This document shows positions 1-7,605 of a stretch of DNA of 64,000 nucleotides, piece by piece. The translations under genes were made by a program, and so were the position numbers. Under the pieces are notes generated by a model. It saw only the letters and a program-made list of their open reading frames with translations, did no database searches and was not told the DNA's origin. Origin of the DNA: Streptomyces antioxidans (GTDB lineage: Bacteria; Actinomycetota; Actinomycetes; Streptomycetales; Streptomycetaceae); assembly GCF_000968685.2 (NCBI RefSeq), contig NZ_LAKD02000001.1:124001-188000 (forward strand), written 5' to 3'. Position 1 is the stretch's first letter. Each line of letters begins with the position of its first letter.

Positions 1-1583
1 CGCGGCCAGGCGTGGAGCAGCGCCTCATGGGTGATCTCCACGGTCTCGGAGTCGAGGGTCACCAGGCGGGCGCGGACCAGCGTTTCGAGCGATTCCTCCG
101 TCTTGTCCGGGTCCGTCGACTCCCTCGCCAGCTGGTGCCGGGTCCCCCGCCTGCGGGTGGCCTGGGTGTCCTCGCCCAGCCTGACCAGCCGGAGGAGCAG
201 CAGCCTCGCGGCCGTACGGGCCTCGGAGTCCAGGCTGGACCAGGCCCGCTCGGCGGTCGCCGCCACCGCCCCCTGGATGCCGCCCGCCGCGCGGAAACCG
301 GCCAGTGTCAGCCGTCCGCCCTTGCGCCGCTGCCAGGTGGCGAGCAGGGCGTGGGAGAGGAGCGGCAGTACGCCCGCGTCATGCGTTCCGCGCGGGCCGT
401 CGGCGCTCACCTCCCGGACGATCAGCTCCGCGAGCCCCGGTTCGAGCTCCAGGCCCACGGCCCTGGCCGGGCCGGTCACCGCCTCGCGCAACTCGGCGGT
501 GGTCAGCGGCCCGAGCACCATGTGCCGGTGCTGGAGCGCGTCGGCCAGTTCGGGGTAGCCCAGGCAGAGCTCGTAGAAGTCGGCGCGGATGCCGAGCACG
601 ATCAGTACGGGGGGCGGCTCACCGGGGCCCGCGGGGGTGCAGGCCGCGTGGAGGAGCTGGATGAACGTACGCCGGTCGGCCTCGCCGGTGCCGAGGGTGA
701 ACGCCTCCTCGAACTGGTCCATGATCACGACGGGGCGGGCGTCGGAGGACGACATCTCGCGGTCCGCCCAGGCGGCCACGGCTTCCCGGACGGCGTCCGC
801 GTCCGGTTCCGGCTGCGGTTCGTCCGGTTCCGGTTCGTCGGCTTCCGGGTCCTCCGGCGTGGGGATGACCCGCGCGAGTTCGGGGATGTGGCGGGTCAGC
901 TCCGCGAGCGGGTCGGCGCCCGGGACGAGTTGCAGTACGTCCCTCGTCCGGCCGTCCCCGTCGCCGTCGCCCGGCGCCCCGGTGCGCAGCGCGGGTACCA
1001 GCCCGGCGTTCAGCAGCGAGGACTTCCCCGCCCCCGAAGCGCCCACCAGCACGACCAGGCCGCCCGTCTTCTCCGCCGCGTGCAGCTGGGCGACCAGGGC
1101 GTCCGTGCTCCGCTCCCGGCCGAAGAACCACCGGGCGTCCTGTCGGCGGTACGAGGCCAGGCCCCGGTACGGGCATACGCCGCCGGGGACCGCCGGGTCC
1201 TCGGACGGGGGCCCTTCCTCCTCCTCCGCCGCCGGGGCGGGACGGTCGCCGACCGGATCGGCCACCGCGCGCTCCCACAGCCGCTGCCAGCGGGCCATGT
1301 CGTACAGGCCCGGGGACACCGGCACGGGTCGTGAGCGCCGTGCGTCGGGTATCAGGACGTGCAGGACGGCCGCGAGGGCGGGGAACTGGGCCGGGACGTT
1401 CTTCGCCCGCCGCCAGTCGCTGATCCGCTGGGCGGAGACCCGTACGGGACGCCCCCGCTCATCGGTCCGCTGGAGTCGGACGACCGCCTCGGCCACGCTC
1501 TTGAGGGGAGGGTTACCGGCCTCCCTGTACAGCAGCGCGAGGCGTTCCGCGAAGGCTATGCGTGCCCCCGAGTCGGAACTCAA
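1..1583 (-). CDS. HTH + STAND-type (nSTAND1) P-loop NTPase regulator, 3' end outside window
   Basis: The reverse strand is open from the left edge to about 1592. It encodes about 527 residues of a large regulator whose C-terminus (WD40 repeats in many homologues) lies outside. Residues 1-75 read as a DNA-binding-like domain ending in the motif QRISDWRRAKNVP. A Walker A loop GASGAGKSS lies at about 181-189, and MDQFEEAF at about 288-295 is the Walker B signature of conflict-type STAND NTPases. An acidic proline-rich spacer lies between the two motifs. The start is debatable: AAGGAG (1597-1592) runs into a GTG at 1592, while a TTG at 1583 sits eight bases downstream of it, so TTG is chosen. In this family the NTPase is thought to act as a signal-gated switch; the ligand cannot be told from sequence. 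Confidence 0.8.
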   Translation of the reverse strand, partial: MSSDSGARIAFAERLALLYREAGNPPLKSVAEAVVRLQRTDERGRPVRVSAQRISDWRRAKNVPAQFPALAAVLHVLIPDARRSRPVPVSPGLYDMARWQRLWERAVADPVGDRPAPAAEEEEGPPSEDPAVPGGVCPYRGLASYRRQDARWFFGRERSTDALVAQLHAAEKTGGLVVLVGASGAGKSSLLNAGLVPALRTGAPGDGDGDGRTRDVLQLVPGADPLAELTRHIPELARVIPTPEDPEADEPEPDEPQPEPDADAVREAVAAWADREMSSSDARPVVIMDQFEEAFTLGTGEADRRTFIQLLHAACTPAGPGEPPPVLIVLGIRADFYELCLGYPELADALQHRHMVLGPLTTAELREAVTGPARAVGLELEPGLAELIVREVSADGPRGTHDAGVLPLLSHALLATWQRRKGGRLTLAGFRAAGGIQGAVAATAERAWSSLDSEARTAARLLLLRLVRLGEDTQATRRRGTRHQLARESTDPDKTEESLETLVRARLVTLDSETVEITHEALLHAWP

Positions 1584-1636
1584 GGTCTCCACTCCTTACT
1601 TCCCCCGCGCTGGACATCCGGACCGGAAAACTCACT

Positions 1637-1789
1637 TTATATGGCTGACCAGCGCAGAAACCGGCGATGTGATACCGGAACCTCCTCGGTGGGAGGCGCA
1701 ACTGGCAGGATCATGCCGCGATAGCGCATCCACCACGAGTCGTCCAGCCAGGCCATCAGCTCAGCGCACGGAGAGACAACCCATGGCAC
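1637..1789 (-). CDS. possible small protein, 50 aa, unrecognised
   Basis: This reverse-strand frame from a GTG at 1789 encodes a tryptophan-rich peptide (WLDDSWWMRYRGMILP in its middle) ending at 1637. It lies upstream of the STAND regulator in the same direction. The composition (four Trp, ordinary Arg and Pro content) looks more protein-like than the Arg/Ala/Pro-rich shadow frames around it. There is no convincing ribosome binding site, and an internal ATG at 1756 is an alternative start. I do not recognise a family; it could be chance. Confidence 0.3.
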   Translation of the reverse strand: MPWVVSPCAELMAWLDDSWWMRYRGMILPVAPPTEEVPVSHRRFLRWSAI

Positions 1790-2074
1790 CGCATGTTCTC
1801 TGTCAGCTTCCGCCGCGGTCACGAGACGGTGGCCAGGGGCGCGTCGCAGCCGCAGTCGTATGAGCCCCGGAGATCCGTGAAGCCGGTCCCATCGAGGACG
1901 GCGGTCGCATCGCATCGACCACGGATCCGGCCCCCTGATCCGCACCGGTACGGCGCGGATCGGCACCGCTCCAGCGTTCGGCACCGGTCCCCACGAGGGG
2001 AGGGACCGGCGCCGGACGTTGTGGCGGTTCTGTCGTCTCCTACATCAGCTGTTACGTCAGCCGAGCGGTGTGTG
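1790..2074. other. intergenic, no gene supported
   Basis: I see no convincing coding frame. A short inverted repeat (CCGGTCC at 1984-1990 with GGACCGG at 2003-2009) may be a weak terminator for the small gene at 2075-2305. No other recognisable element was found. Confidence 0.4.
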
Positions 2075-2305
2075 TCACCGGGGCGCGGCGGGCCAGTCGT
2101 CGGGGCCGCCGCCGTTCCATTCGATCAGCTCGGGGTCGTCGAGGGGCGCGCCCTCTTCCGTCACACCCGCGCGGTGCAGGAGCCGCCGGAGCTCGTCCGG
2201 GCTCACCACCACTCCGACGTCGGCGCCGTCGATCAGCACACGGCGGCGGCCGTCCAGCGGTTCGTCCACCACGACGCGGGGCGGGGCCGGGGTCTTGTCC
2301 TCCAT
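2075..2305 (-). CDS. small acidic hypothetical protein, 76 aa
   Basis: This reverse-strand frame starts at ATG 2305 (MEDKTPAPPRVVVDEPLDG) and encodes a small acidic protein. Its composition is balanced, with a VLIDGADVGVVVSPDELRRLL core that reads like a beta-hairpin followed by a helix, and a tryptophan-containing end (LIEWNGGGPDDW). A GTG at 2326 would add seven residues; neither start has a strong ribosome binding site. It lies downstream of the cysteine-rich peptide gene in the same direction, separated from it by a strong hairpin. It resembles conserved Streptomyces hypotheticals but I cannot name a family. Confidence 0.55.
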   Translation of the reverse strand: MEDKTPAPPRVVVDEPLDGRRRVLIDGADVGVVVSPDELRRLLHRAGVTEEGAPLDDPELIEWNGGGPDDWPAAPR

Positions 2306-2381
2306 AGGACCAGGCTCGCCGCTCACGGCGCCGACCGCACCTCGGGCGGGACGCGCCGGCGGGGCCGTGGCCGGCGCGCGG

Positions 2382-2412
2382 GGGCCCGGGACCGCACACC
2401 GGTCCCGGGCCC
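2382..2412 (-). terminator. perfect 13-bp hairpin terminator
   Basis: Arms 2382-2394 and 2400-2412 are exact reverse complements around a five-base loop. The hairpin lies about 30 bases after the stop of the cysteine-rich peptide gene on the reverse strand and probably ends that transcript. There is no U-tract, as is common in Streptomyces. Confidence 0.7.
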
Positions 2413-2443
2413 TCTGTCACGCGGTTCGTAGCGGTCGCGCCGG

Positions 2444-2569
2444 TCAGCCGCAGTTGCCGCCGCACTGGCACGGGCCGCCGGACTGACAGCCGCAGCCGCA
2501 GCCCGAGCCGCAGCCGCACGCGCCGACGGGATGGGCCGGAGCGGGTTCGGGCGTGGAGAGGTCCACCAT
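2444..2569 (-). CDS. 41-aa cysteine-rich peptide, metallothionein-like
   Basis: ATG at 2569 is preceded by a strong ribosome binding site GGAGGAG (2580-2574). The product starts MVDLSTPEPAPAHPVGA and continues with a Gly/Cys-rich tail carrying eight cysteines in about 25 residues, spaced as CGC, CGCGC and CQC. The tail has no hydrophobic core and no signal peptide, so folding probably depends on bound metal or disulfides. Cys-X-Cys spacing is the hallmark of metallothioneins, hence the suggestion of zinc or copper binding; this is inference from composition. It is transcribed away from the phosphate genes, downstream of phoU in the same direction, and is followed by its own terminator. A modified-peptide precursor is less likely because no modifying enzyme lies nearby. 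Confidence 0.65.
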   Translation of the reverse strand: MVDLSTPEPAPAHPVGACGCGSGCGCGCQSGGPCQCGGNCG

Positions 2570-2680
2570 GCGTCTCCTCCTCGGGAGGGGGTCACATCAC
2601 CTGCCGCTCATGGTGCCGACGACCCGGCGGCCGAGCGCAGGGGCGCGCGTACGGCGCTTTGATGCACACCGTCGCAGACG

Positions 2681-2749
2681 CTCACGCCCCGTAGCCGCTC
2701 CCGCCCCCCTCGATGGTCACGCCCGGTAGCGGTTCACGCCCCCTCGACG
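2681..2749. repeat. imperfect ~35-bp tandem duplication over the phoU stop
   Basis: Units 2681-2716 and 2717-2749 are imperfect copies. The second contains the last codons and stop of phoU, so the sequence just beyond the gene echoes its own tail. No function is known. Confidence 0.5.
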
Positions 2750-3411
2750 TCCCCCTGCTGGGATATCTCGTCGGCGTGCTCGCCGGTGACCAGGTAGACC
2801 ACGCGCTTGGCGACCGAGACCGCGTGGTCCGCGAACCGCTCGTAGTAGCGGCCCAGCAGCGTGACGTCCACGGCCGTCTCGATGCCGTGCTTCCAGCGGT
2901 CGTCCATCAGGTGCTGGAAGAGGGCGCGGTGCAGCAGGTCCATCGCGTCGTCGTCCTGCTCCAGCTGGAGCGCGAGGTCGACGTCCTTGGTGATGATGAC
3001 CTCGGCGGCCTTCGCCATCAGCCGCTGGGCGAGCTGACCCATCTCCAGGATCGTGGCGTGCAGGTCGTGCGGCACGGCCGAGTCCGGGAAGCGGAGCCGG
3101 GCCAGCTTGGCGACGTGCTGCGCGAGGTCGCCGGAGCGCTCCAGGTCGGCGCTCATCCGCAGGCTGGTCACCACGATCCGCAGATCGGTGGCGACCGGCT
3201 GCTGCCGGGCGAGCAGGGCTATCGCCCGTCCCTCCAGTTCCCGCTGCAGATCATCGACCTTCTCGTCGGCGGCGATGACGCTCTCGGCGAGCTTGAGGTC
3301 CGCGTCGAGAATGGCAGTGGTGGCACGGCCGATGGCCGAACCGACGAGCCGGGCCATATCGACCAGGCCGTCCCCGATCGAATCAAGCTCCTCGTGGTAC
3401 GCGTCCCGCAT
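2734..3411 (-). CDS. phoU: phosphate transport system accessory/regulatory protein PhoU
   Basis: This encodes about 225 residues, the normal PhoU length, all helical, with two related three-helix repeats. Each repeat carries the family signature of acidic and Arg residues (DLRIVVTSLRMSADLERSGD in the first, GRYYERFADHAVSVAKRVVYL in the second). PhoU is a cytoplasmic peripheral protein that binds metals and couples the Pst phosphate transporter to the PhoR/PhoP two-component system, repressing the regulon when phosphate is plentiful. ATG at 3411 is chosen because GAGG lies six bases upstream; the overlapping GTG at 3414 is possible. It is divergent from phoR-phoP with about 330 bases between, the classic Streptomyces arrangement, and PHO-box-like repeats lie in that gap. 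Confidence 0.95.
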   Translation of the reverse strand: MRDAYHEELDSIGDGLVDMARLVGSAIGRATTAILDADLKLAESVIAADEKVDDLQRELEGRAIALLARQQPVATDLRIVVTSLRMSADLERSGDLAQHVAKLARLRFPDSAVPHDLHATILEMGQLAQRLMAKAAEVIITKDVDLALQLEQDDDAMDLLHRALFQHLMDDRWKHGIETAVDVTLLGRYYERFADHAVSVAKRVVYLVTGEHADEISQQGDVEGA

Positions 3412-3577
3412 CACTGACCTCTTTCGCTGACTCTCGGTGACGATCTTTGACAGGCTCTGACAGGTTTCCTGTTTCCTGGCAGTTCTCCGTGGCTCTTGCC
3501 CCGGGGCCCCACACTTCCACGCTCCGGCCGGAACGCGTCCGCTTCCGGCCTCCGGCGTTAATCACACCTGATGGCCA

Positions 3578-3669
3578 GGTGAACTCTCGGCAACGCGGCC
3601 CCGGCCGCCCCGTGTGGCCCCCGCTCGACGAAACGTCCGGAGTGAACCGATACCGACTCCTCGGTGAAC
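3578..3669 (-). promoter_or_regulatory. PHO-box-like direct repeats in the phoU / phoRP intergenic region
   Basis: Reading the reverse strand, GTTCACCGAGG (3669-3659) and GTTCACTCCGG (3647-3637) are spaced exactly 22 bases, so one more 11-base unit fits between them. This is the layout of Streptomyces PhoP boxes (11-bp direct repeats of GTTCACC type). A further GTTCACCTGGC begins at 3584. The region lies between divergent phoU and phoR, so autoregulation of both by PhoP is the natural reading. The boxes are seen directly; binding is inferred. Confidence 0.75.
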
Positions 3670-3742
3670 TCTCGGCAACGTCTGACCGAGGGGATCGTCA
3701 CGGGGCTGTGGAGGGGTCTCGGCGCCCGCATAACCTGGACGC

Positions 3743-5038
3743 ATGAACGTGAACGCGGCGATCGCCGCAGTGGCGGCGCTCGCCGGGTTGTGCACCGGCG
3801 TCATCGCCATGCTGGCGTTCCGCTGGAGCGAGCGCGAACAGGCGAAGCCTACGCGCTCCTCGCTGCACACCGATGCCGCGTTGCCGCCCGGAGTGGACAC
3901 CGTGCTGTCGGTCCTGCGTTCCTCGGCCGTCGTCCTCGACGAGGCGGACGCCGTCGTCAAGGCGAGCTCGGCCGCGTACGCGCTGGGCCTGGTGCGCGGC
4001 GGCAAGCTGGCCGTCGAGCCGATGCTGGCGATGGCCCGCGACACCCGGCGGGACGGCGAGATCCGGCAGATCGAGCTCGATCTGCCGCGCCGCGGCACCG
4101 GCCGGGGCGGCGACGCGCTCGCGGTCTCCGCCAGGGTGGCCCCGCTGGGCTCCCGGCTGGTCCTGCTGCTCGTGGAGGACCTCACCGAGGCCCGCCGGAT
4201 CGAGGCCGTGCGGCGCGACTTCGTCGCCAACGTCAGCCATGAGCTCAAGACCCCGGTCGGCGCGCTGTCCCTGCTGTCCGAGGCCGTGATGGACGCGTCC
4301 GACGACCCGGAGGCGGTCTCCCGCTTCGCCGGGCGGATGCAGGTCGAGGCCACCCGCCTGACCAGCCTGGTCCAGGAGCTCATCGACCTCTCCCGGGTGC
4401 AGAACGACGACCCGCTGGAGGACGCCGAACCGGTCCGGGTGGACGAGCTCGTCGCCGAGGCCATCGACCGGTGCCGTCACCAGGCGGGCACCAAACAGAT
4501 CACGATGGCCACGGGCGGCACCGCAGATCTGCACGTCTGGGGCAACCGCGGCCAGCTGGCCGCCGCGCTCGGCAACCTCGTCGAGAACGCGGTCAACTAC
4601 AGCCCGGCCCGTACCCGCGTCGGCATCGCCGCCCGCCGCATCCCCGCGACCGGCGGGGACCTGATCGAGATCGCCGTGACCGACCAGGGCATAGGCATCT
4701 CCGAGAAGGACCGCGAGCGGATCTTCGAGCGCTTCTACCGGGTCGACCCGGCGCGCTCGCGGCAGACCGGCGGGACCGGGCTCGGGCTCGCCATCGTCAA
4801 GCATGTGGCCGCCTCGCACGGCGGGGAGGTCACCGTGTGGAGCGCCGAGGGACAGGGCTCCACCTTCACCCTGAGACTCCCGGAAGCCGGTGCGGCGCGG
4901 GACCGGGACCGCTCGCGGAGCCAGCCGCGCGAGTCGAGCGAGTCGTACGACACCGGAGACCTCGATGGCGAGGACCACGGCCGGGCGTACGAGGCCTTCA
5001 CCAATGAACCACTCTCAGCCCCGGAGGTCCTTCCGTGA
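3743..5038 (+). CDS. phoR: phosphate-sensing histidine kinase PhoR (SenX3 type)
   Basis: The 431-residue membrane kinase has an N-terminal hydrophobic segment (about residues 5-26) and a short PAS-like sensor region (50-145). The H box VSHELKTP carries the phospho-accepting His166. The ATP-binding domain has an N box around Asn282 (NLVENAVNYSP), a G1 box at Asp314 (DQGIGIS) and a G2 loop GGTGLGL near 343-349. The Arg/Ser/Glu-rich last 40 residues look disordered. It phosphorylates PhoP when phosphate is scarce. The ATG lies close downstream of a possible -10 (TAACCT) with no ribosome binding site, so the message may be nearly leaderless. Its stop overlaps the phoP start, implying coupled translation. 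Confidence 0.95.
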   Translation: MNVNAAIAAVAALAGLCTGVIAMLAFRWSEREQAKPTRSSLHTDAALPPGVDTVLSVLRSSAVVLDEADAVVKASSAAYALGLVRGGKLAVEPMLAMARDTRRDGEIRQIELDLPRRGTGRGGDALAVSARVAPLGSRLVLLLVEDLTEARRIEAVRRDFVANVSHELKTPVGALSLLSEAVMDASDDPEAVSRFAGRMQVEATRLTSLVQELIDLSRVQNDDPLEDAEPVRVDELVAEAIDRCRHQAGTKQITMATGGTADLHVWGNRGQLAAALGNLVENAVNYSPARTRVGIAARRIPATGGDLIEIAVTDQGIGISEKDRERIFERFYRVDPARSRQTGGTGLGLAIVKHVAASHGGEVTVWSAEGQGSTFTLRLPEAGAARDRDRSRSQPRESSESYDTGDLDGEDHGRAYEAFTNEPLSAPEVLP

Positions 5039-5715
5039 CCCGAGTTCTGGTCGTCGAGGACGAGGAATCGTTCAGCGACGCGCTGTCGTACATGCTTCGC
5101 AAGGAGGGATTCGAGGTCGCGATCGCGGCGACGGGCCCCGAAGGGCTCGATGAGTTCGAGCGGAACGGCGCCGACCTGGTGCTCCTCGACCTGATGCTGC
5201 CGGGCCTGCCCGGTACGGAGGTCTGCCGCCAGCTGCGCGGCCGGTCCAATGTCCCGGTGATCATGGTGACCGCCAAGGACAGCGAGATCGACAAGGTGGT
5301 CGGCCTGGAAATAGGTGCCGATGACTATGTGACCAAGCCCTTCTCCTCGCGCGAGCTGGTCGCCCGGATCAGAGCCGTGATGCGCCGCCGCGGTGAGCCG
5401 GAGGAGGTCACCCCGGCCGCGCTGGAGGCCGGACCGGTCCGGATGGACGTCGACCGGCACGTGGTCACGGTCGGTGGCGGCAAGGTGGACCTCCCGCTGA
5501 AGGAGTTCGACCTGCTGGAGATGTTGCTCCGCAACGCGGGCCGGGTGCTGACCCGTATGCAGCTGATCGACCGCGTCTGGGGCGCGGACTACGTGGGCGA
5601 CACCAAGACCCTCGACGTCCACGTCAAGCGCCTCCGCGCCAAGATCGAGCCGGACCCGGGCGCGCCCCGGTACTTGGTGACGGTGCGGGGTCTGGGCTAC
5701 AAGTTCGAGCCGTAA
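5035..5715 (+). CDS. phoP: phosphate response regulator PhoP (OmpR family)
   Basis: The 226-residue regulator starts with GTG inside the phoR stop (four-base overlap). The receiver domain carries the phospho-accepting Asp52 (LVLLDLMLPG), Thr80 and the conserved Lys101 (TKPFSSREL). The C-terminal winged-helix domain ends in TLDVHVKRLRAKIEPDPG and RGLGYKFEP, typical of the OmpR/PhoB class. Phosphorylated PhoP binds PHO boxes and controls phosphate scavenging genes, and in Streptomyces it also represses antibiotic production, which may matter for the peptide cluster in this window. Its last 23 codons and stop are copied twice more downstream in a 177-bp tandem repeat. Confidence 0.97.
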   Translation: MTRVLVVEDEESFSDALSYMLRKEGFEVAIAATGPEGLDEFERNGADLVLLDLMLPGLPGTEVCRQLRGRSNVPVIMVTAKDSEIDKVVGLEIGADDYVTKPFSSRELVARIRAVMRRRGEPEEVTPAALEAGPVRMDVDRHVVTVGGGKVDLPLKEFDLLEMLLRNAGRVLTRMQLIDRVWGADYVGDTKTLDVHVKRLRAKIEPDPGAPRYLVTVRGLGYKFEP

Positions 5716-6069
5716 AGCCGGGCCTGAGCCCCGGACCGCCGGGACGGAGTCCGGCCCAGCGTCCCGAAGCCTGTGAGGCCCGCCAGGGCCGAGCGGTGCG
5801 AGGGGCGCACGCGGAGGGGGCTCGAGCCGGACCCGGGTGCGCCTCGGTATCTGGTGACGGTGCGGGGTCTGGGCTACAAGTTCGAGCCGTAAAGCCGGGC
5901 CTGAGCCCCGGACCGCCGGGACGGAGTCCGGCCCAGCGTCCCGAAGCCTGTGAGGCCCGCCAGGGCCGAGCGGTACGAGGGGCGCACGCGGAGGGGGCTC
6001 GAGCCGGACCCGGGTGCGCCTCGGTATCTGGTGACGGTGCGGGGTCTGGGCTACAAGTTCGAGCCGTAG
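5647..6069 (+). repeat. 177-bp tandem repeat carrying the phoP C-terminal coding end (2.4 copies)
   Basis: Copies begin at 5647, 5824 and 6001, an exact 177-base period (59 codons); the third is partial. Each carries the end of phoP (EPDPGAPRYLVTV... GYKFEP and a stop) and the first two also carry about 110 bases of downstream sequence. Copies two and three share synonymous differences from copy one (GGTGCGCCTCGGTATCTGG against GGCGCGCCCCGGTACTTGG), so the real gene end has diverged or the copies arose in two steps. The extra copies have no start codon or promoter that I can see. The rest of 5716-6128 holds nothing else recognisable. Confidence 0.9.
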
Positions 6070-6128
6070 AGCGACCGGCTGGTCGAGCCGTAATGCGATC
6101 GGCTTGGTCGAGCCGTGGGCAAGCGGCT

Positions 6129-6174
6129 CATGCGCGAGGGCGGCCCTGGACCTCCAGGGCCGCCCTCGCGCATG
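6129..6174. terminator. bidirectional terminator, 22-bp perfect stem
   Basis: Arms 6129-6150 and 6153-6174 are exact reverse complements. The hairpin sits between phoP (forward) and the lipoprotein gene (reverse), which converge here, so it can serve both. Confidence 0.85.
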
Positions 6175-6194
6175 TCTGGGTGGGGGGGGGAGGC

Positions 6195-6929
6195 TCAGTG
6201 ACCGCCGCCGTTCGGGTTGGGCTCGCCGGAGGCGATGCCGTTCGGGGCGCCGCCGCTCTCCTCGCCGCCGGGCTGGCCGCTCGCCGTGCCGGACGGGGTG
6301 CCACTGGGCGTGCCACTGGCGGCGCCGCTCGGCGTACCGCTGGGCTTGCCATTGGGCGTACCACTCGGCTTGCCGCTGGGTGTCGCCGAGCCCGACGGCT
6401 TGGCGGTCGGCAGCTCGGACGGGCCCCAGCCCTTGAAGTAGCTCTTCGCGGGGACCACGAACGCGGTGATCGGGATGTTGCCGGTCGAGCTGAGGTCGAA
6501 GACGACCCGCTGCGCGTTGCCGTCCCGGATGGCCTCGCGCCCGTCGCTGATCACGGCGGAGGCGTTGCCCTCGCCGCCGAAGGCCACCGAGCCGCCGTGC
6601 GGGACCACGACCGGGCCCTTCTCGCCCTTGGCCGGGGACACCTTCACCCGGGTCTTGGTGCCGGGGAGGGTGATGGCCTTGACGGTCTGGTCGTTCTTGC
6701 CGTTGTTGAAGAGCCGGCCGGTGATGACGGCCGGGCCCTCGGCCGTGCGGTCCGGCTGCGTCACCACGGTGGCGTTCTGGATCTTGATGTCCCCGACGGA
6801 CGTCGCGGCGTTGTCGGGCTTGACCTCCAGTGTCTGCGCGTCGTTCCCGGCTCCGCAGGCGGAGAGCGGGGCGACCGAAACCACGATGGCGGCTGCGGCG
6901 AGTGCGCCGCGTCGAAGGCTGCTGCTCAC
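6195..6929 (-). CDS. secreted lipoprotein, DUF461-like
   Basis: This is a 244-residue protein with a lipoprotein signal peptide (Arg-containing start, hydrophobic stretch, lipobox LSAC with Cys25 as the lipidated residue). Residues 45-170 form a beta-rich domain (KIQNATVVTQPD, GRLFNNGKNDQTV, VVVPHGGSVAF) like the copper-chaperone-fold DUF461 lipoproteins of actinomycetes. Residues 175-244 are a low-complexity Pro/Ser/Gly/Thr tail of repeated TPSG and KPSG units, probably a wall-spanning or linker region. The start is GTG. It converges with phoP and is divergent from carD; conservation next to phoP hints at a link with cell-envelope physiology but the function is unknown. Confidence 0.75.
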   Translation of the reverse strand: MSSSLRRGALAAAAIVVSVAPLSACGAGNDAQTLEVKPDNAATSVGDIKIQNATVVTQPDRTAEGPAVITGRLFNNGKNDQTVKAITLPGTKTRVKVSPAKGEKGPVVVPHGGSVAFGGEGNASAVISDGREAIRDGNAQRVVFDLSSTGNIPITAFVVPAKSYFKGWGPSELPTAKPSGSATPSGKPSGTPNGKPSGTPSGAASGTPSGTPSGTASGQPGGEESGGAPNGIASGEPNPNGGGH

Positions 6930-7241
6930 GGCGGCGGCATCTCCTAGGACGAGGTAAAGGTTGGATCAGCGCGCTTAGATTACCGATCCGCCCTCTTCGG
7001 CCCGCACCCGACCCGCCCCAAGGCGCTCGGCCCCGGGGCGGCACGCCCGTACGCTGCCGGTTCCGGTGCGGTCGCGGCTTGGGTCCGGCCCGGGTCCGGT
7101 GTGGTCCCGGCTCGGTCGGGGCTCGGTCCCGGGGCGCTTCCCTGGTGCGTTACGCATCCGTACGGCGCCGTCCCGAAGTCCCGAATATCAGCTTGACCGG
7201 CCGCGCGGGAGATTATCGGTAAGGAATCCATGCATGTCCGA

Positions 7242-7305
7242 GAATTGATCACAGACTTGATCCGCGGTACGTGATCAACCCCGTGACCAACTCTGTGATC
7301 AATTC
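7242..7305. repeat. 14-bp perfect inverted repeat with TGATCA cores, upstream of carD
   Basis: GAATTGATCACAGA (7242-7255) and TCTGTGATCAATTC (7292-7305) are exact reverse complements separated by 36 bases, and another GTGATCAAC lies between them (7271-7279). It is AT-rich for this genome. It could be an operator for a dimeric regulator acting on carD or on the divergent lipoprotein gene. The rest of 6930-7548 has no supported gene. Confidence 0.6.
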
Positions 7306-7548
7306 GCGAATCGCGGCCGGATCGCCCACTCCTGATCCGAACGGAGTAGCGGAAGTCCATCGACTGGACTCCGGCAAAACGGGACGTACGACCACTCGTC
7401 CGGGCTTCTTCCGATGCGTAACGGGCGGGTTTCAGGGTGCCCGGACAGCCGCTCCGACCTGCGAATACCCGGTTCCGCGGGCCTTGTGCAGCACGTTCCT
7501 GCCGCACTTGTCAAGCCCCGAGATATGCCCTGACCTGCGGAAACGCCA

Positions 7549-7577
7549 TTCAGAAGAAGGCGTTCCCGTGTTACCCT
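7549..7577 (+). promoter_or_regulatory. candidate promoter of carD
   Basis: TTCAGA (7549-7554) and TACCCT (7572-7577) are separated by 17 bases, about 30 bases before the carD ATG. A second possibility upstream is TTGTCA at 7509 with TGACCT at 7532. AAGGGG ahead of the ATG is the likely ribosome binding site. Confidence 0.45.
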
Positions 7578-7605
7578 GGATAGCCACGGAAGGGGTACCT
7601 GTCAC

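Noticed and set aside
12..1863. Several forward-strand frames over the left edge
   Set aside because: They are shadows of the reverse-strand STAND regulator, whose Walker A and B motifs read clearly on the other strand.
5647..6069. CRISPR-like or satellite array
   Set aside because: The 177-base unit contains phoP coding sequence, with only 2.4 copies and no spacers or cas genes.
5796..6947. Forward 383-codon frame through the phoP repeats and the lipoprotein gene
   Set aside because: It crosses a 22-bp terminator hairpin and is antisense to the lipoprotein with its lipobox; composition is Gly/Arg/Ala noise.
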